Position numbers and translations under genes: made by a program | Notes under the pieces: generated by a model | The model's input: only the letters and a program-made list of their open reading frames with translations | Database searches by the model: none | What the model was told of the DNA's origin: nothing | Part shown: in pieces, positions 1 to 9,196 of the stretch | How positions within the stretch are numbered: the stretch's first letter is position 1 | Layout: every line of letters begins with the position of its first letter | Source: Fodinibacter sp963833495 | GTDB taxonomy: Bacteria; Actinomycetota; Actinomycetes; Actinomycetales; Dermatophilaceae | Length of the DNA: 64,000 bases | Direction: 5' to 3' | NCBI GenBank assembly: GCA_963833495.1 | Contig: CAWHYJ010000011.1 | Span: 459,362-523,361 of the forward strand

Positions 1-120
1 CGGGCCGGCAGCGCCGTGCTGGTCGCCACGCACGACCCGCGGCTGGTGTCGGAGGCCGATCAGGTCGTGCACCTGCACGCCGGGCGCCACCACCGTGGCT
101 CGCCGCTCCTCCCCCACTAA
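1..120 (+). CDS. ABC transporter ATP-binding protein, C-terminal end (partial)
   Basis: The frame is open from base 1 to the TAA at 118-120 and gives the last 39 residues of a protein whose start lies outside the window. The stretch VLVATHDPRLVSEADQVV is the typical H-loop region of an ABC ATPase: a beta strand, then the switch histidine in ATHD, then the segment found after it in LolD/MacB-like exporters. The short basic tail has no recognisable domain. The family is supported by the H-loop only. Substrate and partner permease cannot be told from this fragment. Confidence 0.7.
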   Translation, partial: RAGSAVLVATHDPRLVSEADQVVHLHAGRHHRGSPLLPH

Positions 121-599
121 CGGGCAGCGGCATCCGAGGGCACGTCGACAGCACCCGCACCATCGCGTCACGCTCGGCTGCGATGACCCACAACCGGTAC
201 TTCGCCTTCACGACGACCTGCCGCGACGTAGGCACAGCGGTAGGAACGGTTGGGCGGCAGCCAGGTCGCGGCATCCCCCCGGCAGCGCCCGCGTCGCCGT
301 CGTTGGCGACGTCACGGCGGACGCCGGAGCTTTCCGGCCAGGTCATTGCGGTCCAGTGCAGCTACGACCTCAGCGGCGGCCAGTGGGTCTTGACGGCCCC
401 CGGATCGACTGCCACCAGGGCCGGTTAGACATCGTCTCCCTCAGCTGATCAACGACCTCCTGTGAAATGCCGGCGGGGTGAGTTGCCTTCGGCTCCCATG
501 ACACATCAGGTCCTGGCTCCGCACGCGGGCAACCGACAACGGTCCCTGTGGCGGGCCAAGTGCGATCAGGTCGTGCCGAGTCATCGCAACCTTCTGACC
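121..599. other. stretch without a supportable gene
   Basis: This follows the ABC ATPase stop. Short open frames exist on both strands, but none has a recognisable domain or a good ribosome binding site, and they overlap each other. The right end borders the decayed HEPN gene, so part of this may be eroded flank of that module. I see no RNA gene or terminator that I can support. Confidence 0.5.
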
Positions 600-1190
600 C
601 CCGTTTCAGGTGCGCATCCCCCACATCTGGTCCAGACGTCGCCGAACACCGCAGCGCGGTCGGCGTCGCTGAGCGCTGACAGGGCCCCGATCCCCGCCGA
701 GAGCCGCATGCAAGATCGCGTCGATCGTCTTCTGGTCCGACAAGTCGCCCGAGCCGTAGTCGGCCACGACCTCGAAGTGGGCCATCGCTCCTGAAGCACC
801 TGCTTCGGCTGCCTGCGCGTCACAGTGGCACCGCCTCGGCCAGGGAACGGTCGTGCAGCGCGGGGCGAAGCGAGCTCTCGGGAACCAGGTCGACGGCCAC
901 GCCGACGGCAGCAGCCACCACCTCGTCCTCGAGCCGGCCCAGCTCCATCAGGCTCAGCGGCCGGCGCATCACCAACAGCAGGTCGACGTCCGATCCCTCG
1001 ACGTCGCCCCCCGAGCCACGGAGCCGAATACGCGTACCTGCTCGCCACCGGCGTCGTGGACCAACGGGACACCTCGGGCTGGCTCCGACCGACCTGCTCA
1101 GCGATCTGCGCCTGCGTCATCCCGCTCGCGGCCGCATCACGAACTGCCCGCACCAAGGCGTCCCTGGCTTGGAGCCACGCTGGTGCCTCA
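600..1190 (-). pseudogene. decayed MNT-HEPN toxin-antitoxin module (second copy)
   Basis: Read on the minus strand, this region is clearly homologous to the MntA/HepT-like pair at 29843-30639. It keeps the N-terminal helix-turn-helix (GMTQAQIAEQVGRSQPEVSR), then pieces of the nucleotidyltransferase (VDLVPESSLRP is recoverable after frame change), then HEPN pieces (MRLSAGIGALSALSDADRAAVFGDVW). Differences from the better copy are loss of the linker between the HTH and transferase domains, several single-base frame breaks, and a TGA straight after the residues matching MWGMR. The HEPN product would therefore end before its RX4HXY active-site motif. It is a relic and not expected to make either protein intact. 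Confidence 0.75.
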
Positions 1191-1249
1191 GCGGCCCATC
1201 GGGCCCCATCGGCCCGGCCAGTGCAGCGAAGCCTATGAACCGTTCTAGG

Positions 1250-1834
1250 TCAGCCGTGGTCGTGGTGCTTCGTGGCGCGCACCTCCACGACTGACTGCAT
1301 CCACGGGTGGATGAGGCACTCGAAGTTGTGCGTGCCCGGGGCGAGCCCGTGCACGTCCAGCGTCCCACCGGGCGCGACGCCCGTTGTCGGGAAGACATCC
1401 GGGTCGTCACACTCAGGCACCGGGGTCAACCCGAGGATCGCGTTGAGCTGATCCACGCATCCGCCGCCGAATTCCGCCACCTCGGTGAACGTGTGGAATT
1501 CCCCACCCCTGTTCACTGCCCGGATTCGGTCCCCGCCGTCGATGTGGAAGTCTGCGGGCTTGAACTCCCAGTCATCGGCAGACTCGTTGGCTTCGAATCC
1601 GTTGTCAATCAGCTGCGCGATGAAGTCCTCGACCGTCGTCTCCCCGTCACCCACGCATGTACCGGGACCGAACGCTGCGTTGAACGTGGCCGGGTCGCAG
1701 TCGTCGATGAGACGCACCCGCTTCGTTTCCCCTCCCCCGCCACTGCCCGACCCGGCGGTGGCCGGGGCGATGAAGCCTGTCACCAGAACCGTTGTCGTCA
1801 CGGATAGGCCCAATACGACCCGAAGTTTGCGCAT
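1250..1834 (-). CDS. secreted cupredoxin-like protein
   Basis: A protein of 194 residues starting MRKLRVVLGLSV, with a classic N-terminal signal peptide (basic n-region, hydrophobic core, cleavage near PATAG) and then a Gly/Ser linker. The C-terminal half looks like a blue-copper (plastocyanin/azurin) fold: GGEFHTFTEV supplies the first histidine, and NFECLIHPWMQSVVEV supplies Cys, His and Met in the order expected for a type 1 copper site, near a beta strand at the end. It should sit outside the membrane and either carry electrons or bind copper. An upstream in-frame start exists but would bury the signal peptide, so the later ATG is preferred. Fold assignment is from motifs. The partner is unknown. 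Confidence 0.82.
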   Translation of the reverse strand: MRKLRVVLGLSVTTTVLVTGFIAPATAGSGSGGGGETKRVRLIDDCDPATFNAAFGPGTCVGDGETTVEDFIAQLIDNGFEANESADDWEFKPADFHIDGGDRIRAVNRGGEFHTFTEVAEFGGGCVDQLNAILGLTPVPECDDPDVFPTTGVAPGGTLDVHGLAPGTHNFECLIHPWMQSVVEVRATKHHDHG

Positions 1835-3124
1835 GTCCGACCCCTGCCGGTTGATGCGGCCGCGACCTGCAGCCCAGTCGCAAAGTAGACCCGCCACCCC
1901 GGCGGTGACAACCCTCTTACCCCATCAAAGGTGTCGCGGCCTTCCGGCCATGTCGCGTACAGGTGACGTAGCTACCGTAGGGGTGCATCCGTGCCTGCCA
2001 GAGTCAAGACACCCTGTGCACAGGGGTGCCACCGACAGTGATCGGATCGATGATGTGGGAGTTGGCACTAGCGTTCCAATTGCTCACTCTCCCAACGGAA
2101 CCAGCGTGCCGCGACGCCGAATCCGACCACGAAGCACGCGCACGGGGTCGAAGTCAAAATCAGCCCGTAGGTCCACACGCGAGGGATGCTTCCAGGCCGG
2201 CCCGACAGGCCCAGACCGCCGAAACTGCCCGCCTCGGATGAGGTCGCAAACGGTTCCACATGCTGCGCGCAACCCCCAACTTTGGGGAAGCCCCGGCTTT
2301 CGAAACGGGCCCCCGCGGGTCGCTCTTTGGGGTACCACTGGATGGGAGTTACCGGTCCGCCGTAGGTGGTACGGGAGAACCACGGACGGCGACCAAGGCC
2401 CGGCCAAACGGGCCTGCTTGGCTGCCGAGCCCTCGCATCGTGCAGGAGGGGCGAGGACTCGGCCGGCCAACGCCCCTTGCCGGCACGCCCTTGGGCTGGC
2501 GACAAGGTTCCTCAAAGGTCATCTGGGACCAGAACTTGCGCAGAGGTCACGTACTCCCCCCGAGGAGTGGCCGAAGCGCCCCAGGTTTGGCCTGCACGCA
2601 CCCCGGGGGTGCGCCATACTTCCATGCCCCCGCAGGCACCCCGACTCTGCCCGAGGCGCGATCCCTCTCTATGCCGCGCCGAGCGCGATGAGATTGGCAG
2701 CAGGTCCGCCCGGCAACGGAACCGCAGAGCCACGCTGCGATGATGTGCCCGTGAGCGGGAGTGTTCGAGATGTCCTGCAGCCGTTTTCTTGAGCGTTATG
2801 TGAGCGGCGCCCTGTCATCCGACATCACGCTGAGCGACCTGTCTTCGCGTGGCTTCACGCCATGGCAGGCATCCACGGAATGAGAATGGGGATCCCGCTG
2901 GCTGGTGTGGCATCAAAGGCGAGGGGCAACGAGTCCATCCTCAAGGCGGTTATCGCTCATGCCGCTGTCGGCGCGGTAGCGTCCGACCATCAGAGTGAGC
3001 GGCGTGGCCTGCACACCGTGGCACGGAACGCGTTGAGGGCGGCACCAGGCGGGAGCCCTCGACCATCGGTTGGTGGATTCACGAACTTCGTTCGTCTCTA
3101 CGAAGACCATGACGAGGAGGACAC
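1835..3124. other. 1.3 kb stretch without a convincing gene
   Basis: Several open frames of 70-145 codons overlap here on both strands (for example about 2068-2505 minus and 2260-2691 plus). Their translations are rich in Pro, Arg and Gly without domain motifs, their starts lack good ribosome binding sites, and they contradict one another. They look like G+C-driven open frames. The region separates the cupredoxin from the catabolic cluster and probably carries the promoter of the latter near its right end. Confidence 0.5.
3081..3095. promoter_or_regulatory. inverted repeat upstream of the oxidoreductase cluster
   Basis: A perfect 6-base inverted repeat, ACGAAC-TTC-GTTCGT, ends about 30 bases before the ATG at 3125. 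Position and symmetry fit an operator for a dimeric repressor, but no regulator gene lies next to it, and a short repeat of this size can occur by chance. Confidence 0.3.
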
Positions 3125-4096
3125 ATGAAACCTGTGAACTTCGGAGTGTTGGGCGCTTCGAGCTTCGCCCTTGCCCAGACTGCCCGGGCTATCCACGAGG
3201 CGCGGGGTGCCAGGTTCGCAGCGCTGGCTACGTCGTCCGCGGCCAAGGCGGAGCCGTTCAAGGCCTTCGCGCCCGATCTCGTCGTGCACCTCGACTACGA
3301 CGCGATGCTGGCCGATCCCACGATCGAGGCGGTCTACATCCCGCTGCCCAACCACCTGCACGTCGAGTGGACCCTGAAGGCACTGGAGGCGGGCAAGCAC
3401 GTTCTGACAGAGAAGCCGATCGCAATGACCGCGCCGGAGATCGACGCCCTGATCGCTGCCCGTGACCGGACCGGTTTGTTCGCGTCTGAGGCGTACATGA
3501 TCGTGCACCACCCGCAGTGGCAGCGCGTTCGAACCCTGATAGAGGAGGGCGCGATCGGCAGGCTGCGGCACGTGGATGCGGTGTTCAGCTTCGATCTGCC
3601 GGACGTGGGCAACATCCGCAACCGTCGCGAGACCGGTGGTGGGTCGATCCCGGACATAGGGGTGTACGCCTACGGTTCGGCACGGTTCGCTGCGCGTGCC
3701 GAACCGGTGGAGCTGACCTCGCGGATCCGCAGGGAGCACGGCGTCGACGTGTGGGCCCAGGTCACCGGGACCATGGCCGGGCCTGCCGGTGAGTTCAGCT
3801 ACTGCGCGCTCACCTCGACCCGTCTGTACCCGCGGCAGGAGGTCACGTTCCAGGGCGAGAAGGGACTGATCCGGGTGACCGCGCCGTTCAACGCTGGGCT
3901 CGTGAGCGAGGCGCAGGTACACCTTGACCAGGGCGAGACGACGCGCGTCGACCGGTTCCCGGGGGTGCGTCAGTACGTGCTGCAGTTCGAGAACCTCGTC
4001 GCGACCCTGCGGACCGGTGCCGAGTTCCCGTGGACCCTCGAGGATGCCCGCGGCACGCAGGCGATGATCGATCTGGTGCGGGCCAGCGAGGTCTGA
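3125..4096 (+). CDS. Gfo/Idh/MocA family oxidoreductase
   Basis: A 323-residue NAD(P)-dependent dehydrogenase of the glucose-fructose oxidoreductase/inositol dehydrogenase family. The N-terminal Rossmann fold begins VNFGVLGASSFA; the strand YIPLPNHLHVEW (residues about 71-82) and the signature TEKPIA (about 95-100, with the conserved Lys of the EKP motif) are canonical. The C-terminal half is the beta-sheet dimerisation/substrate domain. The start is well supported by GAGGAGG six bases upstream. These enzymes usually oxidise a sugar or polyol hydroxyl in the cytoplasm. Here it leads a set of oxidative enzymes on the same strand, so it probably begins a catabolic pathway for an unidentified compound. 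Confidence 0.88.
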   Translation: MKPVNFGVLGASSFALAQTARAIHEARGARFAALATSSAAKAEPFKAFAPDLVVHLDYDAMLADPTIEAVYIPLPNHLHVEWTLKALEAGKHVLTEKPIAMTAPEIDALIAARDRTGLFASEAYMIVHHPQWQRVRTLIEEGAIGRLRHVDAVFSFDLPDVGNIRNRRETGGGSIPDIGVYAYGSARFAARAEPVELTSRIRREHGVDVWAQVTGTMAGPAGEFSYCALTSTRLYPRQEVTFQGEKGLIRVTAPFNAGLVSEAQVHLDQGETTRVDRFPGVRQYVLQFENLVATLRTGAEFPWTLEDARGTQAMIDLVRASEV

Positions 4097-4489
4097 CGCC
4101 CCGGCAGGTCACTCGCTTCCTCGTGGAAGACGCAGCGATCGGTCGCGTCTTGGGTCATGGCTCTATGGACGAACTCGGCGCGGGTGCCGTTGTATGAGCC
4201 CAACCGATCGCGGCGCCGCCACTCCCGGTCCCACTCGTCGGTGTCGAGCCGCCAAACCCACACCATCGTCACCAGCCACCTCCAGCACCCTCACCATGAT
4301 GAGCCTCCGAGCAGTCAGCCTGCGGCGCACCGCCGCAGCCGCGGCAGCACTTGGACCGTTGTGGGGCTGCGTCATTGCGCCCACATGGACGCGACATCGA
4401 TCCGCTCGGCTGTGGTCGTTGCGCGCCAACGTTGCCCGCCCTCGCGGTTTGCGCCGACGTGACTCTTCGGGTGCCCAGGGCAACACGCG

Positions 4490-4555
4490 AAGTGGGCGCT
4501 GCTCGAGCCGCTGCTTCCGCGTCCGCCGACGCGGGGAAGGGAGCGGATCGTGTAG
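4490..4555 (+). mobile_element. IS5-like transposase N-terminal fragment
   Basis: A 21-codon open stretch reads KWALLEPLLPRPPTRGRERI and then a stop. It matches the conserved opening of IS5-group transposases (W-A-L-hydrophobic-EPLLP followed by a basic RGR segment). No DDE domain follows, and the next gene starts ten bases later, so this is a scar of an old insertion in the gap between the oxidoreductase and the FMN enzyme. The rest of the gap (4097-4489) shows no supportable gene. Short fragment, hence limited confidence. Confidence 0.4.
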
Positions 4556-4564
4556 AACGGCTAG

Positions 4565-5782
4565 ATGACAACCCGCCGTCGCCCCCGGTGGTCCGAACTG
4601 CAAGAGGTCCTGCGTCCCGCACGGGTCCCACTGCACGCCACGGACCGGCGGCTGGCCCGGGCGGCCTCCATCGCAGACCTGCGTCGGCTGGCCCGGCGGC
4701 GCGCCCCGCGCGCGGTCTTCGACTACACCGACGGTGCCGCCGGCGAGGAGTTGAGCCTGTCGCGCTCTCGGGAGGCTTACTCCCGTGTCGAGTTCTCACC
4801 ACGGGTCCTGCAGGACGTCTCCGGGGTGGACACGTCGACGACGATCCTCGGCAAGCCGTCCGCGGCGCCGTGGGCCTTCGCCCCCACCGGGTTCACCCGG
4901 ATGATGCACACCGAAGGCGAGTCTGCGGTCGGTCGCGTAGCTGCGCTCATGGGTATCCCATACGCCTTGTCGACGATGGGTACGACGTCGATCGAGCAGC
5001 TCGCCGCCGCCGCTCCGGACGCGCGTCGATGGTTCCAGCTCTACCTCTGGCGTGACCGCGAGGCCAGCCGCGACTTCGTCGTGCGGGCGCAGGCCGCGGG
5101 CTACGAGGCGCTCGTTCTCACCGTCGACACGCCCGTGGCCGGTCCGCGTCTGCGTGACGTACGCAATGGCTTGACGATTCCGCCCACGCTCTCACTGAGG
5201 ACCCTCGCGGAGGGGTCTTCGCACCCGGCGTGGTGGTGGGACCTGTTCACCACGGAGCCGCTCGAGTTCGCCTCGCTGAACCGTTATCAGGGAACTGTCG
5301 CCGAGCTGGTGGGCACGATGTTCGATCCGGCGGCCTCGATCGCTGACCTGACCTGGCTGCGGGAGGCGTGGGACGGACCGTTGGTTGTCAAGGGAATCCA
5401 AACCGTCGCCGACGCGAGGGCGGTCGTCGACGCTGGTGCCGACGCGCTGGTTGTGTCCAACCACGGTGGACGCCAGTTGGACCGGGCACCGGTCCCACTG
5501 GAGGTCTTGCCGTCGGTCGTGGACGCCGTCGGCGACGAAGTCGAGGTCTACGTGGATGGTGGCATCCTTTCCGGCAGCGACATCGTTGCCGCCGTCGCCC
5601 TTGGGGCCAGGGCCGCGCTCGTCGGCCGCGCCTACCTCTACGGGTTGATGGCAGGTGGCGAACGCGGGGTACAGCGTGCCGCGCAAATCCTGCAACAGGA
5701 GATCACCTCCACCCTGGCCTTGCTCGGCGTCTCGCGGGTCTCCGACCTGGGTCGTGACCATGTTCGCCTGCGCCAGGACTGA
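4565..5782 (+). CDS. FMN-dependent alpha-hydroxy acid oxidase/dehydrogenase
   Basis: A 405-residue member of the family that includes lactate dehydrogenase LldD, mandelate dehydrogenase and glycolate oxidase. The N-terminal segment FDYTDGAAGEELS is the family substrate/FMN-binding opening (normally FDY-x-DGGA). APTGFTRMMHTEGE, WFQLY and VLTVDTPVAGPR follow in order, and VVKGIQ leads to the active-site signature SNHGGRQLD near residue 298, whose histidine abstracts the alpha proton. YVDGGILSGSDIV and ALGARAALVGR bind the FMN phosphate. The enzyme oxidises a 2-hydroxy acid to a 2-keto acid. It is followed after 14 bases by an amidase and then by an SDR, so the physiological substrate is probably a hydroxy acid made or released by those neighbours. 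Lactate itself is possible. Confidence 0.88.
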   Translation: MTTRRRPRWSELQEVLRPARVPLHATDRRLARAASIADLRRLARRRAPRAVFDYTDGAAGEELSLSRSREAYSRVEFSPRVLQDVSGVDTSTTILGKPSAAPWAFAPTGFTRMMHTEGESAVGRVAALMGIPYALSTMGTTSIEQLAAAAPDARRWFQLYLWRDREASRDFVVRAQAAGYEALVLTVDTPVAGPRLRDVRNGLTIPPTLSLRTLAEGSSHPAWWWDLFTTEPLEFASLNRYQGTVAELVGTMFDPAASIADLTWLREAWDGPLVVKGIQTVADARAVVDAGADALVVSNHGGRQLDRAPVPLEVLPSVVDAVGDEVEVYVDGGILSGSDIVAAVALGARAALVGRAYLYGLMAGGERGVQRAAQILQQEITSTLALLGVSRVSDLGRDHVRLRQD

Positions 5783-5796
5783 GGTAGTTTCCGCGG

Positions 5797-6804
5797 ATGG
5801 AGATGATCGGGTTCACCCCCACCCGCGAGCAGTACGTCTACACGTTCGGTGGCGTTGCTCCTCACATGAGGATCAGCCCTGGCACGGCGCTGCGGCTGTG
5901 GTCTGACGACGCGTTCGGTGGGGCGCTGCGCAGCGTCGGGGACCTGTCCAGCGCGAAGGTCGATCTGCGGTTCGTCAACCCGCAGACTGGCCCCTTCTAC
6001 GTCGAGGGCGCTGAGCCCGGCGACACCCTCGTGCTCCACCTCGTCGACCTGGTACCCGCCCGCGACTGGGCCGCCTCAGCAGCGATCCCGTTCTTCGGTG
6101 GCATGACCGGCACGGACCGCACCGTCAACCTCCAGCCTGCGCTGCCGGACACGACGTGGATCTATGAGCTCGACCGCGACCGCAACACCGTTGCCTTCAC
6201 AGCCCGGCACAGCGACCACCGCGTCGAGCTCCCAGTAGAACCGATGCTCGGCACCGTGGGCGTCGCGCCGGCCGGAGGCGAGGTGCGTTCGTCGCTGGTG
6301 CCCGACCGGTTCGGCGGCAACATGGACAGCCCCGAGATGCGCGCCGGCGCCACGGCATACCTAGGGGTCAACGTCGAGGGCGCGATGTTCTCGGTAGGCG
6401 ACGGCCACTACCGCCAGGGTGAGGGCGAGGCTTGCGGCACCGCCGTGGAGGGGGCCATGACCACCACCCTGATCGTCGACCTCGTCAAGGGCAACGCCCC
6501 CGGCTGGCCGCGGATCGAGACCGACACTCATTTCATGGCGATCGGGTCGAGCCGGCCGATGGAGGACTCCTGGCGAATCGGCAACGCCGAGCTCGTGCAC
6601 TGGGTGAGCCAACTGTGCGGACTGCACGTGATGGACGCCTATCAGCTGTGCTCGCAGATCACGCAGGTTCCGGTCGCCAACGTCGTCGACGCCAACTACA
6701 GCGTGGTGGTGAAGGCGGACAAGCGCATGCTTCCCCCCGCGGAAGCCTTCGGAGGCATCCACGCAGAGATGCGCGCTCGCGCCCGTTCCCTCGTGAGGGT
6801 CTGA
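5797..6804 (+). CDS. acetamidase/formamidase family protein
   Basis: A 335-residue FmdA/AmdA-family hydrolase. Typical landmarks are an early segment ending in VNPQTGPFYVEGAEPGDTL, a central GTVGVAP, then GGNMDSPEMRAGATAYLGV, and the family signature GDGHYRQGEGE near residue 203. Enzymes of this family release ammonia from short amides (formamide, acetamide) or related compounds, probably with a metal bound by the conserved His and Asp/Glu residues. It lies 14 bases after the FMN oxidase on the same strand and 34 bases before the SDR. This implies co-transcription and a pathway that removes an amide group and oxidises the carbon skeleton. The exact amide is unknown. Confidence 0.87.
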   Translation: MEMIGFTPTREQYVYTFGGVAPHMRISPGTALRLWSDDAFGGALRSVGDLSSAKVDLRFVNPQTGPFYVEGAEPGDTLVLHLVDLVPARDWAASAAIPFFGGMTGTDRTVNLQPALPDTTWIYELDRDRNTVAFTARHSDHRVELPVEPMLGTVGVAPAGGEVRSSLVPDRFGGNMDSPEMRAGATAYLGVNVEGAMFSVGDGHYRQGEGEACGTAVEGAMTTTLIVDLVKGNAPGWPRIETDTHFMAIGSSRPMEDSWRIGNAELVHWVSQLCGLHVMDAYQLCSQITQVPVANVVDANYSVVVKADKRMLPPAEAFGGIHAEMRARARSLVRV

Positions 6805-6838
6805 CCGACAACCACCCCTTCCACGAAAGGCAGCACCC

Positions 6839-7597
6839 ATGGATCTGCAGCTCAACGGAACTCGTGTCCTCGTCACCGGCGGCACCCGCGGCATCGGCCG
6901 CGCTGTGGTCGAGGCCTTCCTTGACGAGGGAGCGGTGGTGGGTTTCTGCGCCCGCAACTCCGAGGAGGTGGCAGCCACACAGAAGTCGTTGAGCGAGCGC
7001 GGCAACGTCACCGGTTCCACGGTCGACGTCGCCGACGCGGCCGCTCTGGCTGCGTGGGTGAACCAGTCTGCTGACACCTTCGGCGGCCTTGATGCCGTGG
7101 TGGCCAACGTCAGCGCGCTGGCGATCCCGGACACGGATGAGAACTGGGAGCTCAGCCTCAACGTCGACGTGATGCACACCGTCCGGCTGGTCAAAGCGGC
7201 GATGCCGCATCTTGAAAAGAGTCAGGCCGCCTCAATCATCGCGATCTCCAGCGTGTCCGGGCGCGAGTCCGACTTCGCGTCGGGCCCCTACGGGACTGCG
7301 AAGACCGCGATCATCGGCTACATACACGGCCTGGCGATGCAGGTGGCACCGCAGGGAATTCGTGCCAACACCGTCTCGCCCGGCAACACCTACTTCGCGG
7401 GCGGTGTCTGGGAGAGCATCGAGCGCGGAGACCCGGACTTCTTCACAACTGCAGTTGGCCTCAACCCCACGGGCCACATGGGAACGCCTCAGGAGGTCGC
7501 AGCACCGGTGGTGTTCCTGGCCAGCCCTGTCGCGAGCCGGATCAGCGGCACCAACCTCGTCGTCGACGGTGCCCTGACCCGTGGGATCCAGCTCTAG
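6839..7597 (+). CDS. short-chain dehydrogenase/reductase
   Basis: A 252-residue classical SDR. VLVTGGTRGIGR (residues 10-21) is the nucleotide-binding glycine motif. VVANVSAL corresponds to the NNAG strand, with a less common NVS ending. IIAISSVSGRESDFASGPYGTAK carries the catalytic Ser, Tyr and Lys (YxxxK near 150-154), and the C-terminus ending NLVVDGALT is the usual final strand. It interconverts an alcohol and a ketone with NAD(P). The start is preceded by GAAAGG at a good distance. It is the last gene of the 3.1-7.6 kb catabolic set. Confidence 0.88.
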   Translation: MDLQLNGTRVLVTGGTRGIGRAVVEAFLDEGAVVGFCARNSEEVAATQKSLSERGNVTGSTVDVADAAALAAWVNQSADTFGGLDAVVANVSALAIPDTDENWELSLNVDVMHTVRLVKAAMPHLEKSQAASIIAISSVSGRESDFASGPYGTAKTAIIGYIHGLAMQVAPQGIRANTVSPGNTYFAGGVWESIERGDPDFFTTAVGLNPTGHMGTPQEVAAPVVFLASPVASRISGTNLVVDGALTRGIQL

Positions 7598-7608
7598 CGT
7601 CGACGCTA
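7595..7608. repeat. 14-base palindrome at the end of the SDR gene
   Basis: TAGCGTCGACGCTA is a perfect palindrome that includes the SDR stop codon. It might form a small hairpin at the end of the transcript, but there is no U-run after it, so a terminator role is uncertain. From here to about 8070 I find no supportable gene. Confidence 0.3.
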
Positions 7609-8070
7609 AACCCTGGCCAGTCTTCCCGACGCTGGAGAAGAACGAACACGAGACTTCCTACCACGCCACCATCTATGCAGACCTCACCGACGTCTAGACT
7701 GACGGCTCACGACTGTGGGGCAACGGAATTGGCGTCCGAGACTGTCTAACCGGCGTGTGCATGGGACCAGGGGAGGGCGACCCCAAGTCAATATCGACCC
7801 TAGAACCGTTTTGGCAGCGACGCTGCCGTGCTCACGGGCTGGCCCGCTGGACGACAGCGTCGGCGACCGCAGGGGAAGTAGAGCGCCTTTGGAGCACGCT
7901 CCGGACCTCCTCGGGTCTCTTCGGGCGGCTGACGGCGCGAGCGCGAGGCCCGCATGATGATGTCCTACCTCAGCAGTGCGGGCTTGATGGCGGCGGTCAT
8001 CGCTTCTCCACTGCAGTGGGGCTCCAGTTGATGATGACGACCGTGGCCGGGCTGACAGCCACACCACATC

Positions 8071-8271
8071 TCACATCAACGCGAGGCAGAGCGCCACGGG
8101 GAGGACGAGGACGAACGCCACCACCACTGTGGACATGATGATGAACGCCAGCCAGTGATGCAGCGAGAAGACATCTCCCCACCCGCTCTCGCCGCTCATG
8201 ATCCGGTCGAGGGCGACCAGAGTAGGGTTCCGGTCGGCCCACGCCTCGGCGCGGCGGTACAGGCTGCTCAT
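8071..8271 (-). CDS. small single-pass membrane protein (hypothetical)
   Basis: A 66-residue ORF with a charged N-terminal half (MSSLYRRAEAWADRNPTL) and one strong C-terminal transmembrane helix (WLAFIIMSTVVVAFVLVLPV). It matches no family I know. There is no strong ribosome binding site, and the neighbourhood is sparse, so it may be genuine or chance. The stretch 8272-8518 is open on the minus strand in another frame and has no assignable product. Confidence 0.4.
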   Translation of the reverse strand: MSSLYRRAEAWADRNPTLVALDRIMSGESGWGDVFSLHHWLAFIIMSTVVVAFVLVLPVALCLALM

Positions 8272-8518
8272 GTCGCCACACGCGCTGGGATGGCGTTGGA
8301 CTGGCAGCGAGAGCGCAGGCGATGCCGGGGCTCGCCGAAGGCGTAGGTCACGACGGCTGGCCTCGACCTCGGTCTCGATACAGGCGATGAGCGCCCGGTC
8401 GACGACGCCGAACCGCTGGACGCCCTCGGCATGCCGGGCCTCGCGGGCTTTGTCGTCGAAGTGCCGGAGCCGGTCGGAGGCCGGGACGTGCTGTCGCTTG
8501 GTTGGGGTGGCTGGCTGT

Positions 8519-9196
8519 TCATCGGGCGCGGGTGGGCGTGGTGACGGTGCGGCTGCCGCAGGTTCCGGACAGGATGCTGGAGAGCTTGGTGCGCTCGGCG
8601 GTGTCCATCGTCATCCGCCAGCGGTACTTCACCTGCACCCAAGTGATCGCGTAGGTGCAGCGTGAGCTGGCCAGCGGGGGCAGCCACTGGGCTGGGTCCC
8701 GGTCGCCCTTGGAGCTGTTGAGGTTGTCGGTGATCGCGTTGAGCGTGGGGCCGTAGGTGTCGTTGGCGTAGGCGCGGCGAACGGTGCTGGTCCAGGAGCG
8801 TGCGCCGGATCCCCAGGCCTCGGCCAGGGCGACGTGGTGGTCGATGTCGACGTCGGAGGGGTTGGTCCAGGTGCGTCCGTCCCAGGGGGAGACCCACTTG
8901 CCCTTGGCTACGGTGCAGTGCCGGCTCGAGGTGTAGGTGGGTGTGACCTTGGACTCGCTGATGAGCACTTCTTGGCGGGTGTCCTGGCAGTCGCCGTTGG
9001 CGTCGACCCAGTGGGTGAACTTGGCCCGGTCGTAACCGGAGTTGCTCTCGACGGCGACGCCGACCTTGGACAGCAGGCTGCGGGCTGAGGTGGTGGAGGC
9101 CTGTGCGGGCGCGGCAGCCACGCTCATGCCCAGAAGCACCGCGGCGGCGGCGACGGCGGCCTGGGTGGGCCTGAACAGCTTCTTGAGTGAGGACAC
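8519..9196 (-). CDS. secreted HNH endonuclease family protein
   Basis: A 225-residue protein with a Sec signal peptide (KK then an alanine-rich core, cleavage near APAQA at residue 33). The mature part fits the DUF1524-like secreted HNH nuclease group of actinobacteria. DVDIDHHVALAEAW (about residues 113-126) carries the paired histidines of the first beta strand, and NSSKGDRDPAQWLPP (about 160-174) carries the conserved Asn/Asp region before the helix. Two pairs of cysteines could form disulfides outside the cell. The likely role is degradation of extracellular DNA or RNA for nutrition or competition. Signal peptide and His/Asp motifs are seen. Substrate and role are inferred from family. 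No dedicated immunity gene is visible. Confidence 0.83.
   Translation of the reverse strand: MSSLKKLFRPTQAAVAAAAVLLGMSVAAAPAQASTTSARSLLSKVGVAVESNSGYDRAKFTHWVDANGDCQDTRQEVLISESKVTPTYTSSRHCTVAKGKWVSPWDGRTWTNPSDVDIDHHVALAEAWGSGARSWTSTVRRAYANDTYGPTLNAITDNLNSSKGDRDPAQWLPPLASSRCTYAITWVQVKYRWRMTMDTAERTKLSSILSGTCGSRTVTTPTRAR

Noticed and set aside
1485..2792. 435-codon plus-strand open frame
   Set aside because: Its left part is antisense to the cupredoxin gene, and the rest is Arg/Pro/Ser-rich without any domain or ribosome binding site.
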